Positions 23,904 to 33,789 are shown, numbered from the stretch's first letter. The stretch is 64,000 nt of DNA from Rapana venosa (GCA_028751875.1 CM054140.1:14794247-14858246); one strand, 5' to 3'. Translations and numbers: made by a program. The notes: a model not told the origin generated them from the letters alone.

Positions 23904-24184
23904 GCGTGCGCGCCCGCCTATATATCATATCAGTTTAGCATGAAAACAACATTCGAGAGCTTACCAAGGGCAGTGCACTGTCGTTGATATCCCAGGGATG
24001 GTTAGGGAACCCGTGGGAGGCTGCTGCTGCTGCTGCTGCCTGGGACGCTGCAGCCATGGAGGCAGCAGGGTAGGTGGGTGGGAAGTCCGTTGGGCTGGAG
24101 CCAATAACGGACACCGTTTGGGTGTCCACCAGCATCCCCACACAATCCCTGTCGGTCCTCCTTGCCCTCGGTATTCCTCGCACA
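13846..24184 (-). CDS. gcm: gcm family transcription factor, five recognised coding exons
   Basis: This gene encodes a GCM-domain transcription factor that acts in the nucleus. In flies Gcm directs glial and blood-cell fate, and in vertebrates the paralogues act in placenta and parathyroid; the role in this animal is unknown. The exons are 24184-23965, 16746-16497, 16344-16130, 15599-15503 and 15158-13846. All junctions are GT-AG, and reading phases agree throughout, giving 2046 nt (681 aa plus stop) from the ATG at 24135. The GCM domain spans about residues 48-200: WDINDS in the first exon, then [20 protein letters not shown] and [12 protein letters not shown], then [19 protein letters not shown] and HDHPRPE. 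The conserved Cys and His residues expected for zinc binding are present. The remaining 470 residues are Ser/Pro/Thr-rich and unrecognised, as is usual for the activation region. The true start may lie further upstream, because the first exon has an acceptor-like 5' edge. Confidence 0.95.
15503..15599 (-). CDS. gcm: gcm small exon after the GCM domain
   Basis: This 97-nt segment lies between AATACAG and GTAAGT. It was chosen because it is the only open segment I found that takes phase 0 from the preceding exon and delivers the single base (G) required by the last exon. It encodes about 32 residues with a basic patch (DRKRV) and no recognised fold. On the gene strand a long (TG)n tract lies immediately upstream of its acceptor, a situation known from CFTR to affect exon inclusion, so this exon may be alternatively spliced. 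Skipping it would shift the frame. Confidence 0.75.
15609..15655. repeat. (CA)n tract adjoining a gcm splice acceptor
   Basis: About 23 CA units on the plus strand, which is (TG)n on the gcm strand. It ends nine bases before the acceptor AG of the 97-nt exon and replaces the usual pyrimidine tract. Confidence 0.95.
16130..16344 (-). CDS. gcm: gcm exon, C-terminal half of the GCM domain
   Basis: The 215-nt exon follows TTCTTTGCAG and ends at the donor GTGAGT. It encodes about residues 142-212: [40 protein letters not shown] and a short basic tail with SRRG. This covers the zinc-binding and DNA-contacting second lobe of the domain. The frame is uninterrupted and leaves in phase 0. Confidence 0.95.
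16497..16746 (-). CDS. gcm: gcm exon, N-terminal half of the GCM domain
   Basis: The 250-nt exon lies between the acceptor TTTCGCAG and the donor GTTAGT. It encodes about residues 58-141 and includes the near-invariant [21 protein letters not shown] and [14 protein letters not shown] blocks. It enters in phase 0 and leaves with one base (G), which is completed by GA of the next exon to give Gly. No stop or indel interrupts it. Confidence 0.95.
17026..17290 (-). mobile_element. 5S-rRNA-like SINE, copy 1
   Basis: On the minus strand the element begins GGGGACGGGACAGCTCAG and continues AGGTTAAGCAGCATCG, GTGGTTACCAGTTGGATGG, GTGACC. This matches the internal promoter of 5S rRNA (box A AGTTAAGCAGCGTCG to box C CTTGGATGGGTGACC). 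A unique body follows, ending TATGGGACACCTTTACC. It lies in the gcm intron, in the gcm sense direction. The tRNA-like stretch between GCTCAG and the 5S part is about 20 bp shorter than in the copy at 61447. Confidence 0.75.
17640..17885 (-). mobile_element. tRNA-Leu/Ser-like SINE
   Basis: The minus strand reads CTGATCTTGGCCGTGTGG, TTAAGGC (A box of a long-arm tRNA), then GGGATCCGATTCCC (B-box-like), and then an unrelated body. It does not fold into a full tRNA. It lies in the 7.2-kb gcm intron. Confidence 0.5.
17886..19735. other. gcm intron sequence without recognised gene; 34-bp tandem duplication
   Basis: Unrecognised intron sequence. Two near-identical 34-bp units, each ending AGCCTTTGACTCCACTT, stand side by side at about 19363-19431. 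A block at 18600-18775 that ends GACGTTAAACTCGAATGAAA looks like a dispersed repeat end, but only one copy is seen. Confidence 0.5.
19736..20245. repeat. (CG)n(CA)n and (CA)n microsatellites in the gcm intron
   Basis: A CG alternation passes into about 28 CA units at 19738-19808. A second (CA)n lies at 20172-20240. Unrecognised sequence separates them. Confidence 0.95.
20390..23470. repeat. 3.1-kb minisatellite inside a gcm intron
   Basis: Tandem units built on TGCCAGTCTGTATCTGTGTC span about 3.1 kb. The unit is mostly 24 bp (to about 22930) and then 22 bp (about 22950-23420). A higher-order repeat shifts by about 705 bp (the CTATGTCATGTG variant at 20846 and at 21551), and a second by 220 bp (the GTGTCAGTGTGTAGCTGTGG variant at 22161 and 22381). 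Because 24 is divisible by three, long open frames run through both strands (Cys/Val/Leu/Ser-rich on plus, Thr/Gln/Glu/Asp-rich on minus). They are not genes. Confidence 0.97.
23625..23900. repeat. G tract and (CA)n/(CG)n microsatellites
   Basis: A G run (23629-23640) and several CA/CG tracts (23737-23758, 23795-23830, 23865-23912) lie just downstream of the gcm WDIND exon, within the intron. Confidence 0.9.
23965..24184 (-). CDS. gcm: gcm exon carrying the WDIND start of the GCM domain
   Basis: The frame ends in [12 protein letters not shown], the conserved beginning of the GCM domain, and is followed by the donor GTAAGC at 23964. The upstream edge is TTTCCAG, a good acceptor, so a further 5' exon is likely. 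The first in-frame ATG is at 24135. A run of seven alanines encoded by GCA/GCC codons (about residues 33-39 from that ATG) precedes the domain. An alternative acceptor eight bases further in (exon starting at 24176) would fit the phase of the candidate upstream exon at 31966-31909. The exon frame ends in phase 0, matching the next exon. Confidence 0.88.
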
Positions 24185-24324
24185 CTGGAAAGGAACAGGG
24201 TGGGGGTGGGATATGTTATGTTAACCTATACTTGTTATGATCGCCACGACTGAACATTAAGAAGTATAGGTAGGACAGAATTGAAAACTCTCTCTCCCTC
24301 CCCAATCGCTCCTTCCCCCTCCCC

Positions 24325-24480
24325 TGCCCCCCCCCCCCCCCTTTCTCTCTCTAATTCAATGCATAGTGAATCCGATACAGCATGCCCTTTATGCAATGAA
24401 GCAACATATACATGAAGAATACTAGGTTTTATGTTGTTTAAGAATACTAGGTTTTATGTTGTTTTAAAAACGTGTTTTAT
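24325..24480. repeat. C tract and 25-bp tandem duplication
   Basis: A C run at about 24328-24341 is followed by two copies of AGAATACTAGGTTTTATGTT in tandem (24416-24464) and a partial third. Confidence 0.8.
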
Positions 24481-24884
24481 GTTGTTCTGCCTTTAATGAC
24501 AGACAGTAGGCAAAAACATATCCTAGCAAAATATAATAGCCAGTCTGATGTATTTGGACTCTGTTTACTCCTTGGATGTCCAATCGTAATAGTGTTAGCA
24601 ATTTAGCTTAACATTCAAATAAAGCCTTAAGATCACGAGATATTATGGTGTCGTAAGTTTTGTTTTTAGTTTTCCTTTGTTTTTTAAGGATTTTTTTTAA
24701 CCCCGGGAGTTGTTAAGTTTTCCACTGTGGATTTGTGTTGCATTTATCTGTCGCAGGTGTACTTTACCATGTATTCTTATAATCAGTCATTGATTTGATC
24801 AGCAAACTCCTTCATATATGGTCCAACAGCCTTTTTATGAATTTTTTTTTTTACTAGAGCTCTCTCTCTTTCTCTCTGCTACAC

Positions 24885-25070
<186 letters not shown>

Positions 25071-25117
25071 TGGCATGTGAAGGCATTGAAGTTGTTATTG
25101 ATAAGGTTGCTTTTGTT

Positions 25118-25195
25118 CTTTGATAGATGGCTTGATTAAACAAAAAACAAATGCATTGCTATTTCAATGTACCATCTTGAAACAAAAAATTCTCT
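25118..25195 (+). mobile_element. LINE 3' end joined to (CT)n
   Basis: GATAGATGGCTTGATTAAAC, AAATGCATTGCTATTTCAAT and GTACCATCTTGAAAC match the LINE tail at 6731-6810. Here the TTTGAC units are missing, and the copy runs into (CT)n at about 25192. Confidence 0.6.
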
Positions 25196-25213
25196 CTTCT
25201 CTCTCTCTCTCTC

Positions 25214-25303
<90 letters not shown>

Positions 25304-25326
25304 ACAGACATGCGCGCGAACTCCTT

Positions 25327-25369
<43 letters not shown>

Positions 25370-25388
25370 CACGCGCGCGCTTTTTGTA
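25196..25388 (+). repeat. (CT)n then (CA)n/(CG)n microsatellites
   Basis: A long (CT)n (25196-25269) is followed by two (CA)n tracts (25272-25308 and 25331-25368) with CG edges. Confidence 0.95.
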
Positions 25389-26160
25389 CACATGATGGTA
25401 TTTTTCGCGAGAGATTGGTGGCGACCATTGTTTCCCTCCGTGAGCTTTAGGCACTGCACGTGCAACAGCAGAAAACGACTAAACTGAACTGAAAGAAGCA
25501 TTTCCTGTCTGCCAGTTGAAAAGAAGTGGTTCCAGATACGGGCAGAGACCTGCAGTGTGTGAGTGACTGCTAGACTGTCTCAGAGACGGTATTTCGAGTG
25601 ACTAGACTTGTCGCAAACGTTATCTCACAACAACTGCCTCCTTCTTCTGACATTGCGTGTCACCCTTCTCAAAACCAAACTTCTAGATCCTAGCGTGTTC
25701 TTTCTCTCTATCTTTCTATTTGTCTCTTGTCTGTCTGTCCGTCTTTTAACGCTTCTCTGTCCGTCTGTCTGTCTGCCTGACTGACTGCCAGCAAGCCTGC
25801 CTGCTTGCCCCCCCCCCCCCCCCCCTCTCTCTCTCTCTCTGTTCAAATCTAGGCTTAATTGTATGCACCAAGCTTTTTTTTTTTTAAATGTTGCTTTCCA
25901 AGTATATTAAAAAGAACGTTCAAAAGACAGATATGCTGGTCCCTAAAAACAGAAAACGGATGATAATATCACTGACCGCAAACAGAAAAATGAAACAAAA
26001 AACTGGACCTCCCTATTCCACCACTCCCATCCCTTCCACCCACAACTTTATTTGTTGAAACAAACTTTTAAAAAAACCTGTTGTATTTAGTGATGGAGCT
26101 GCCATGTTTATGATGTCACTTACTCCTAAGTAATTTGTGCTTGTAGACAGATACGATAGG
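25389..26160. other. no recognised gene; C(18)(CT)n tract
   Basis: Unrecognised sequence with CTGT/CTGC-rich low complexity (25725-25805) that leads into a C run and CT repeats at 25808-25840. Confidence 0.6.
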
Positions 26161-26534
26161 TGACTACGACTAATCTATCTCTTCAATGTAGTAGACTCGA
26201 GCGAAGAAGTCACCGACCACAAACTACTACGAAACTGATCATACAGAAAGGAAGTTGCAAAACACACAGGGGGAAAAAACCGGATTCTGTCGAGACAGAG
26301 GTACTGAAACGAGAGGACACCAAAAGAAAAGGACAACGAAGTGCAGTGACGAGTTTCCGATTCGCGCGCAGGCTGGCTGCGTTTGTGGCGAGAAAGCGAG
26401 AGGCAGAATTTACTCCAGACGGTATTGCGGAACACTGTAGCCTAGAAGGCCTACCAGTGTTAGCCACAAATGCAGGTCACCAGAGTAGTAAGAAACACAA
26501 GCAGTCCACAGATCGTGAACATTTCCGATTTTGA
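26160..26534 (+). CDS. hypothetical ORF, 124 codons
   Basis: An uninterrupted, Lys/Arg-rich frame with local GC content higher than its surroundings (26330-26420). I recognise no domain. Overlapping frames of similar size on the minus strand (26467-26210) weaken the case. It could be an exon fragment or part of an unnamed repeat. Confidence 0.15.
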   Translation: MTTTNLSLQCSRLERRSHRPQTTTKLIIQKGSCKTHRGKKPDSVETEVLKREDTKRKGQRSAVTSFRFARRLAAFVARKREAEFTPDGIAEHCSLEGLPVLATNAGHQSSKKHKQSTDREHFRF

Positions 26535-26600
26535 AACAAAATTAGATCTAGATCTATACACTGTCTCCGAAACAAGCACACCATGCTTTTTAATTTCCCC

Positions 26601-28089
26601 TTAACCCTTTACCATTCGCATTTCTTACAGAGAAACTCTCTGTAGTATTCGGAAATTTACGCTGTTTTTTCAGAGAATAAGGTACCTCAAGTACACATAG
26701 TCCTGTACAGTTACTATTGTTCGCAGAGCAGTCATATTTGGCCAAAGTATTCATATGATGTCATACTTTGTTCTGCACCCCAAGATGTGTGTCCTACCTA
26801 CATGTGTCGTGCTGCTGTCCCCTCTTTGTCACCAAATACAGGTAACATTGCAGTGACATCATGCTGTTAGTCTACAACTACCCTCTAACATGCGCAATAT
26901 AGGTATGTGATTTAAAAAAATAATAAGTGTGGTCCTGCCTGAATGTGTCCTCCATCGCATCCACCGTCATGGTAATCCAATCAACATTCACACGTCACAA
27001 AATTACTGTCACCAAGTCTACACTTTCTCAGTGGAAAGTATTCAAACATATTGAAAACGACGTTGACTAGTGCGCGTATATACATTATTTACAAATATAT
27101 GCTGACGCCTACTATTTACACAGACACTAGTGTGTCCTTCACCAATAGCCAGTTACATGGCTGTCACAATGCAGGTGTCACAGCCCAGTGTCGCGTCCAG
27201 GTGTGTTGGCGTGTTTCTCAGGTGAAAATACTGATTAATTTGAGAAATCTGGTTTTCGTCATAATATTACTGATCCGTGACTCAGAAAATGTCAAATCAG
27301 TAGACCAGTAGAGATGAAGCCTTGGCAAACGCTTGATCCCCATCATGATCAAAACTGACAGGTAAGCCCAAATTTCATCAGGTGTTGTTTCTGTCCGTAA
27401 TGGATCTATGACTACGCCTTTCACAGCGATCTTTTGCCTGGCATAATTGTTAGTTTCATCTGCTACAATTTGAAAAAAATGTTGGGGCACAAACAAAACA
27501 AAGTAATCTAAGAGCTTGGCATTCAGTGGGAGAGTTTGTGCCGGCCCAGTCAGCAGCGTGAAGTCTTGCACTGTGCAAGGCACTTGTGTGCTGCGCCATG
27601 TCGTCTGCTATGAAGCCAACGAAATGTTATCCTCAGCATCACTTTCCGACTCACTACCTTCTCCTATTTCATCTCTTTCTTCTACATCTACTTCAACATC
27701 GGATTCAACATTTATTCTCTTTCGAACTGTTCTACTTGAGCCCAAATAGCTTCAATTTCCACATCAGTATATTCCTCCCAAATTGTATGCTCAATTTTTG
27801 CTGCCATTTTTAGCTACAAGAAAGCGTGGGAAAGACAAAGCCAGTCACTGGCCAATTTCTTGTGAACGGGAGGCTGTGTAGTACTGAATTTGGTGCCCAT
27901 TCCTTCCTTAGTTTATGCTGACCTCAGTGGAATGTTCATTCATGGTGTGCGTGTACTAGGTAGAGCTTAGTGCGTGATGGAAAATCCCCACTAGGCTGAA
28001 ATTACGTCCGGCGGGCTGCGGCGGGTATAAATAGATGTGGGCGAGCGGGCAGCGGCGGGCTACGGCGGGTAAAAATGGGAAAGGGTTAA
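26601..28089 (-). mobile_element. piggyBac-type DNA transposon remnant
   Basis: The block is flanked by TTAA on both sides (26601-26604 and 28086-28089), the target duplication of this superfamily. Its ends are an inverted repeat: CCCTTTACCATT on the left and CCCTTTCCCATT on the reverse strand of the right. A subterminal GC-rich motif (GGCGGGCT.CGGCGGGTA) is repeated at 28010 and 28053. The minus strand holds a decayed transposase. At about 1.48 kb the element is shorter than autonomous relatives (usually 2-3 kb), so it is internally deleted. Confidence 0.85.
27218..27807 (-). pseudogene. piggyBac transposase, N-terminal remnant
   Basis: A start at 27807 opens MAAKIEHTIWEEYTDVE..., which stops at about 27713. 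Acidic sequence follows, and then the frame 27583-27218 with NNYARQ, TPDEIWAYLSVLIMMGIKRL, LHLYWSTD and FSESRISNIMT. This is the start of the piggyBac transposase core (the DDE_Tnp_1_7 family in Pfam naming). The frame stops before the catalytic Asp region, and nothing recognisable follows, so the catalytic part has been lost. Confidence 0.85.
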
Positions 28090-28798
28090 TATTTCGCGTT
28101 TGAAAAAAGCAAGGATTTTCTCAATGCCATTCTTTGCCATACTAAATCAATGAGACATCTGAATATTACCACAAAGTACGCTGCCATCTTTGCTCGGCAA
28201 ACCAGAACCTTTTTTATTTTATTTTACGGCGTGGAATACAATAGCTTTTGATCTCAAACCTAGCTTTGTGAAGTAGATTAACGAAGTATTCTGACTGAAA
28301 AAAGCTATAAAACTTAATTTTTACCTTTAAAAAAAAACCCAACAAAATATAGCGCAAAATATGATTATCTGAGGCGACTTTGTGAGGCGATCGTCAGTGT
28401 ACCCCTGCCGAACAAGAAGTGACGCAAGAACTGCCATTTTCATTTTTGTGGTAGGCCTAGCTTAAATATAATCCTATTTCCCAGACAGGTGTGTTTATTG
28501 TTTTTTGCCGGATTGACGTCTGCTTTCTTCAGATGGTGTTTGGTGAGAAAGTGCGCGCGTATGTGTACAAGGTCAGTTTAAAAAAAAACAACCTGCTGAG
28601 CATTTCCGCAGTTTTCGAAGGAAGTTTTAAATAACAAAAATTCACGGTGAAAAATGGCCACAAAGCTGATAATTCATCCACGAACAAAACCAAAAAGCAC
28701 TGCAAAGCAGACATTTAAAATCAAGAGCTGTTTCAGTTTTGATCACTGAGGCAACAACCACGTTATGCAGAACTCTGTGTGTGTGTGTGTGTGTGTGT

Positions 28799-28841
<43 letters not shown>

Positions 28842-29380
28842 AAATGACGAGTTGTGGTTGTGATTTTCAAGCCAAGTCACAGGGTGACACTGGAAAGGGG
28901 GCTGGGAACAAAACACATTTTTGACTGAAAAACAACAACAAAACAACAGCCAAATAATCATCATGGCATGGATTCCACATCACGGCTTAACAGCAGCAAC
29001 AAACACAGATAAGCTGTGATAACTCTACTTTTTATCTAGCAGAAGGAGAAATTTAATGCTGTTTAAGCTTTACAGGCCATTCAGCAGCGCGCCACTGGAG
29101 TCATTGATATGCATGTTTCTTTGGGGTTTTTTGGTTTTTGTTTGCTTTTTGAAAATTTCATCTTTTTAAAAAAAAGTGGGTTTTTTTTACAAATTACATC
29201 ATGTACAAACCCAACTGTGACGCGAAAACTGGACATGGAGTAAACACTGCTACTGTTAGGCTTGCTGTTTTCCTTCTCCCAAAAATCTTGTTCCACTTGT
29301 CAGTCCTTTCAGCCAAGGGAGTGAAGCGGGCTTAAGTTTTCTTAGCTGGGTCAAAGCTTGGTATTGTTTGGGTTTTTGTT
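28090..29380. other. no recognised gene; (GT)n(GA)n tract
   Basis: AT-rich sequence with a (GT)n(GA)n compound microsatellite at 28777-28842. No motif or shared repeat is seen elsewhere in it. Confidence 0.6.
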
Positions 29381-29382
29381 TT

Positions 29383-29920
29383 TCCTGACTAAACTTGATC
29401 GTTTGATAATCTTGATTTCCCGTGGGGATGGGGGAGGAGGAGGCTGTCAGTATAAAATAGCATCAACACCTGGAAATTCCGTGCTAGAAATTCCCTCTTT
29501 TGTGTCTTAATTCCCTCTTTTGTGTCTTTCTCTTTGTTTCTCCCCTGTTCCTTTCTACCTTCTTGGTCCATTTTCCTGACTAAACTTGATGGCTTGAAAA
29601 TATTGATTCCCCCGTGGGGATGCCGGGGGTCTGTCAGTATGATGAATAACATCTCCACTAGGAATTCCTTCTTTTGTAGTCTATTTTTTGTTTCTGCCTT
29701 ATTCCTTTTGTTCATGTCACCTCCTCCTTGTCTATTTTCTGCCTTCTTTGATTATTCTTCTGCATTTTCCCCCAGAAAGATACGATAGTTCTCTCACACG
29801 CCGAAGTGAGATGAGCTGGACCTGACTTGTCAGGCGCTTTAAGGCAGCACAACGCGTTTTCGCTCATATGACAGACAACAATGGTTGCTGTTTGAGCGTT
29901 GAAGGAAGAAAAAGCAGAAC
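29383..29920 (+). repeat. dispersed repeat family 4, partly duplicated copy
   Basis: A unit beginning CCTGACTAAACTTGATGG, with CCGTGGGGATG, CTGTCAGTATGATGAA, GTTTCTGCCTTATTCC, GACTTGTCAGGC and AACGCGTTTTCGCTCATAT, spans about 29573-29920. Its first 190 bp are duplicated upstream (29383-29572). An inverted copy lies at 33060-33400. No coding capacity is recognised. Confidence 0.75.
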
Positions 29921-31010
29921 AATATTGATAAGATTCTATTTTCACCAATATGGCCTCTGCGGCCGGCGGGACTATAAACATCAACATTGGATTGAAACTT
30001 CACTTACGGTTTTCCTTAGGGTGACAAGTGGCAGATCTCAATGAGTTGTCATTTATCCTAAGGAGACACAGGGATTTGGTAGATAGGCACATAAAGTGAC
30101 CTTGAATCTCAATAACGCAGGTCAACTGCTTCTGATTACCTATCAAAATCATTTGACTATAGTTTATTCTCAAGCAGCATATAACATCCTAGTTGGAATG
30201 ACTTTTTCTGCGTCATTTATTCGATGAGATTTACTGACAAGATAATGAACAAGTGCTTTTGTCCATAGAACAGTTCACTCAATTTTGGTATCAATTAACG
30301 TGAATTTGGTCAACAAAGGAAGAAATTACATGAGAATCATAACACCCCCCCCCCCCACACACACACACACACACCACCCACCACCACCACTTTTTTGTTG
30401 TTATTCCTTTGCATAATTTTATTCAAATGGGTTTAATGTTACTTGGGTTTGTTTGTTTTTTTAAATACATTCTTCGTATTCTTAAAAAGAATTGTCATAT
30501 GTTTACAGAAGCAATTGTTTTTTTCTTTATACGTGGTTCTCGCTAAATGATTTTTTCCACGAGCCTCTCACTGCAGAACTTACTATTTTGTTTCAGTCAT
30601 AGACATCTTTCTGGTTCGTATATAAGGCTGTTCACACAAAAGACACATCCACACTGACGAACCCCAATATTCCAATAACTACTGCCAACATGCAGATGGC
30701 CATATACTAAGTCTATTCTGGAAAAATCCTCCATGAACCTGGACAGACCAGATTGTCAGAATGATAAAAATAGAAAGTTTTTTCTCCTTTTTTTCTCCAG
30801 ACACAGCAAATTAAAAAAAAATTGTGCTGAGTTAACTCTTGATTTTCCGATCATCTGGATGGCATTATGTTCCATTCTCCTGTAGTCCAGTTAGCCTGAC
30901 GTCACAGGCAATATCGATTTTTTGTCTATGTCCACGCAAAAAGCTGAAATTGGTCAGTCATAATGTAATGTTCATATATACGATGGTTTTGTTGGGGGGG
31001 GGGGGGGGGG
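29921..31010. other. no gene; C(CA)n and G(18) tracts
   Basis: Unrecognised AT-rich sequence with a C run passing into CA repeats (30346-30374) and a G run at 30994-31011. Confidence 0.6.
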
Positions 31011-31385
31011 GTTCCTCCTTAGGGGTAGAGAAAAAGACGTTTACATTTTTCCAGTTAAAAAATGTTGATCTTGTCGGTGATGTCATACCTAACCCGACTT
31101 CAGGAGGACTGAACGCATATCAGCTATAAAGACGCCCAGGTGGAGTTGGTCAGCTGATGAGAATGGCTAGACCAGGAAACTGTGTCAGGTGGTTTTTTGC
31201 CTTTTTGTTTGTTTGGGTTTTTCTCTTTTTTCTGGGTTTTTTTTTTTTAGTATACATCTCCAAGATTACTTTTTTCAAGCTCCAGTGCTTTACACCATCT
31301 TGTAGGTGACTATTTTCTTTTTCTAGGAGCTGGTAGGTGCTAGATGTTTTTTATTCTGACGAGCCAGGATATCTTTCATCTTTGA

Positions 31386-31600
31386 AGTCCTTCCGATGAG
31401 ACTATAAACCGAGGCCCGTGTGCGAACGCACGCAGAACATCTTGCGCACACGTTAAATCCTGTTTCGCTTTTTGTAAGTTTAGACCATTGTATGCCGGTG
31501 GGAATGGATGACAAAAATTACAAAACCGTATACACACGGGGACTGGATGTAAAATAAAAAGCACATACGTGCTTATTCCACTATCCTCGATATAAAATTA
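31386..31600 (+). mobile_element. SINE family 1, 5'-truncated copy
   Basis: Begins at the central block (GTCCTTCCGATGAGACTATA) and continues to CTATCCTCGATATAAAA with about 10 % change from the full copies. The tRNA-like head is absent. Confidence 0.85.
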
Positions 31601-31905
31601 AAAAAATTTTAAAAATGAAAACGCGCTGTTTTGAGTACTACAGACTAATTTAACACACTGTAAGGGCTTCAGACACCGTGATCAATATAGGCTGGGATTT
31701 GGGGGGTCGGGGTAGGAAAAAAAGAAGAAGAAAACAACATCTTGACTCCATAAGGTGCTGCCAGCCTGAGGATACAGATTTCCTCTCTCATTAATACACT
31801 GGTTTAAAGTCAACATGTATTCACTCATATTACTAATCAGGTCAACATTAGCATAAACTCTAAATGCAACATTTTACATACAGAATTCTGTACATGAAGT
31901 CTACT
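31601..31905. other. no recognised feature
   Basis: Upstream intron sequence if the candidate first exon of gcm is real. No repeat shared with the window was noticed. Confidence 0.5.
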
Positions 31906-31908
31906 AAC

Positions 31909-31966
31909 CTAGTACTATGATCTCGCTCGTGTACTCCAGACTCTGGTGGTACTCATCAAGCGGCAT
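31909..31966 (-). CDS. candidate first coding exon of gcm
   Basis: Below the GC-rich patch on the gene strand, an ATG at 31966 opens a frame of 19 codons (MPLDEYHQSLEYTSE...) that ends at the donor-like site CTAG/GTTAGT. This donor is the same hexamer used by the second GCM-domain exon. The exon would leave one base over, so it fits the WDIND exon only if the alternative acceptor at 24177 is used or if a further exon intervenes. I have no family knowledge that confirms this peptide. The support is strand, position, splice signal and the adjacent promoter-like motifs. Confidence 0.35.
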
Positions 31967-32099
31967 AAGACTCGAAATCTTCTCGACTCAGTGAAGCCAA
32001 ATGTCTTTTAACACAGACCACACATTAAAACGAAACAAATGTATTGATTTCAGCCGAGCCTGTTGCACGAGGCGCCCGTAGCCATGTGACAAGAGGCGC

Positions 32100-32330
32100 G
32101 CGTGTCGAGCACCCTCTTAAAAGCGCGTGCGGGTATATTAAAATAACCCCGCCTCCGCCAATCCTCGCCAGCCGTTTAATTCCTGTCTCCTTTTTCAAAA
32201 AGGCGAAGCGCCGCCCCTTTTTTCCTGGCTTGCCATTCAAGCTGAAAAAACTTCAGTGTTCAAAGGTCGAGATATCAAACGGTTGGCTTTCCGTTTATCG
32301 TCGCAAGAACTTTTTTTCCTCCATTGGCTG
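32100..32330 (-). promoter_or_regulatory. candidate gcm promoter
   Basis: Read on the minus strand, this CpG-containing patch carries in order CAGCCAATGG (32330-32321), CTTTGAAC (a TCF/LEF-like site, near 32265), GGGGCGG (32217-32211), ATTGG (32162-32158), GGAGGCGGGG (32156-32147), and an A/T-rich TATA-like stretch (32146-32132), then CTTTTAAG (32123-32116). Such a cluster is rare in the surrounding AT-rich DNA. GTGCGGGT at 32127-32134 differs at one base from the GCM recognition site ATGCGGGT. The transcription start would be near 32110-32090, about 140 bp before the candidate ATG. Confidence 0.4.
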
Positions 32331-32339
32331 AGAGCTGAT

Positions 32340-33055
32340 TCTTGGCCTTTTAAGGAAACCGTTACAGTAGGCGGTCACAAAATAGCTGATAGGGGTAACC
32401 ACGCGGCACTGGCACCCTGATGATTTTGCCATCCTTTCCTGTGTATCCGGGTACACAACAGGGGGTTTCACTGCTTTGTGAACCGGTAACCGTGATCCAC
32501 CCCATTCCATCCCGTTCTCAGGCTCCCTTTTCACCTTCGAGCTTCCTCTACTTCAAAATGCATCTTTATGCGTGTACATACGCACAGGCGCATGTGTGCG
32601 ATTGAACATGCAACAAACACAACACACATAGATCAATTACACTTACATGTTGAGATCTTCCAAAGCCGACAGCCACGCGTTTTCTTACACAATGTACACG
32701 TAAGCACTCAGACACGAAAACGGAGCCAAATGAAATCAGAAACTCAACAGTCATTTTTAAAAAAAGCCTTCAAAACGTTGATGAAAAAACGAGAAAGCCA
32801 TCACCATCACCCAAACTACACCCCCCCCCCCCCCCCCCCAAAAAAAAAAAAAAGAAAATCCAACCAAGCAAACAAGCTAACCCTGGCAACAACATCGTTT
32901 CATTGAAACGATTTACTATATAGCCTGATTCCAGAATCACTACAGATGAAGAAAATGGCTTCAGGATCATCTTTAACGCCAATATCATCGTTACGGTTTG
33001 TTGTTGTTGTTGTTGTTCTGTTAAACAAATTGAAAAAGAATGTGTCCCTTTCAGT
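32340..33055. other. unrecognised sequence with C(19)A(14) junction
   Basis: Moderately GC-rich at 32340-32560. A C run joins an A run at 32821-32853, the third such junction in the window. A TTG repeat lies at 32999-33016. Confidence 0.6.
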
Positions 33056-33059
33056 GCAT

Positions 33060-33400
33060 ACTAGATATATTTCTTCGTCAAATGCTCAGACAGCAACTAT
33101 TGTATGTAATATGAGCGAAAACGCGTTGTGCTGCCTTTAAGAGCCTGACAAGTCAGGCCCAGGGCATCCAACTTCAGCATGAGAGAGAATTGTTATCTTT
33201 GTAGTCTTTCTACACACAAAAAGGCAGGAGAATGGACCAAGAAGGCAGAAAACAGACAAGAAGTATGTGACATAAAAATGAACAAGGCAGAAACAAAGAG
33301 AGTGATAGAAAAGGGGACTTCTAAGCGCAGAACTTCCAAAAGGTGGGGATGCTATTCACACTGACAGACCCCCGGCATTCCCTCGGGGGAACTGGATATA
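33060..33400 (-). repeat. dispersed repeat family 4, inverted copy
   Basis: The reverse strand matches 29590-29910: CCGGGGGTCTGTCAG, GTTTCTGCCTTGTTC, TTTTCTGCCTTCTTGG, CTGACTTGTCAGGC, and CACAACGCGTTTTCGCTCAT. With the other copy it makes an inverted pair 3.2 kb apart. Confidence 0.75.
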
Positions 33401-33789
33401 CTCATGTTTCCGGAATTTATCCGTATCTTTCATAATGTATGATATCTTTAAGGTGTAGGCCTACGTTTACTTTTAACAAGATGTTCAGTCAGTAAAACAA
33501 ACAAACAAAACCCACATACATAGTAAAACTGGGTAACAACAATCAGCATAGTTGATCTTCTGCATGCATATGTATACATTCATACAAAGGAGAATGGGGT
33601 ACAAGCAGACACACATGTAAATTGATCTGTGAGGTCTAAAGCAGTAACCTATTCGTCTAGAAAGCGATAAGGTGTTCAATGCTGGGCGTTCCCAATCTTA
33701 ACATCCTGGAGGTCACCTAGAATATGCGTTCCGTCTCATTACATCTGGGAATCACTGTGAGACTAAGTATACTCCGAATTACACACATT

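Noticed and set aside
26160..26534. A confident protein-coding gene
   Set aside because: Kept only as a low-confidence ORF, because frames of similar length overlap on the other strand and no domain or splice context supports it.
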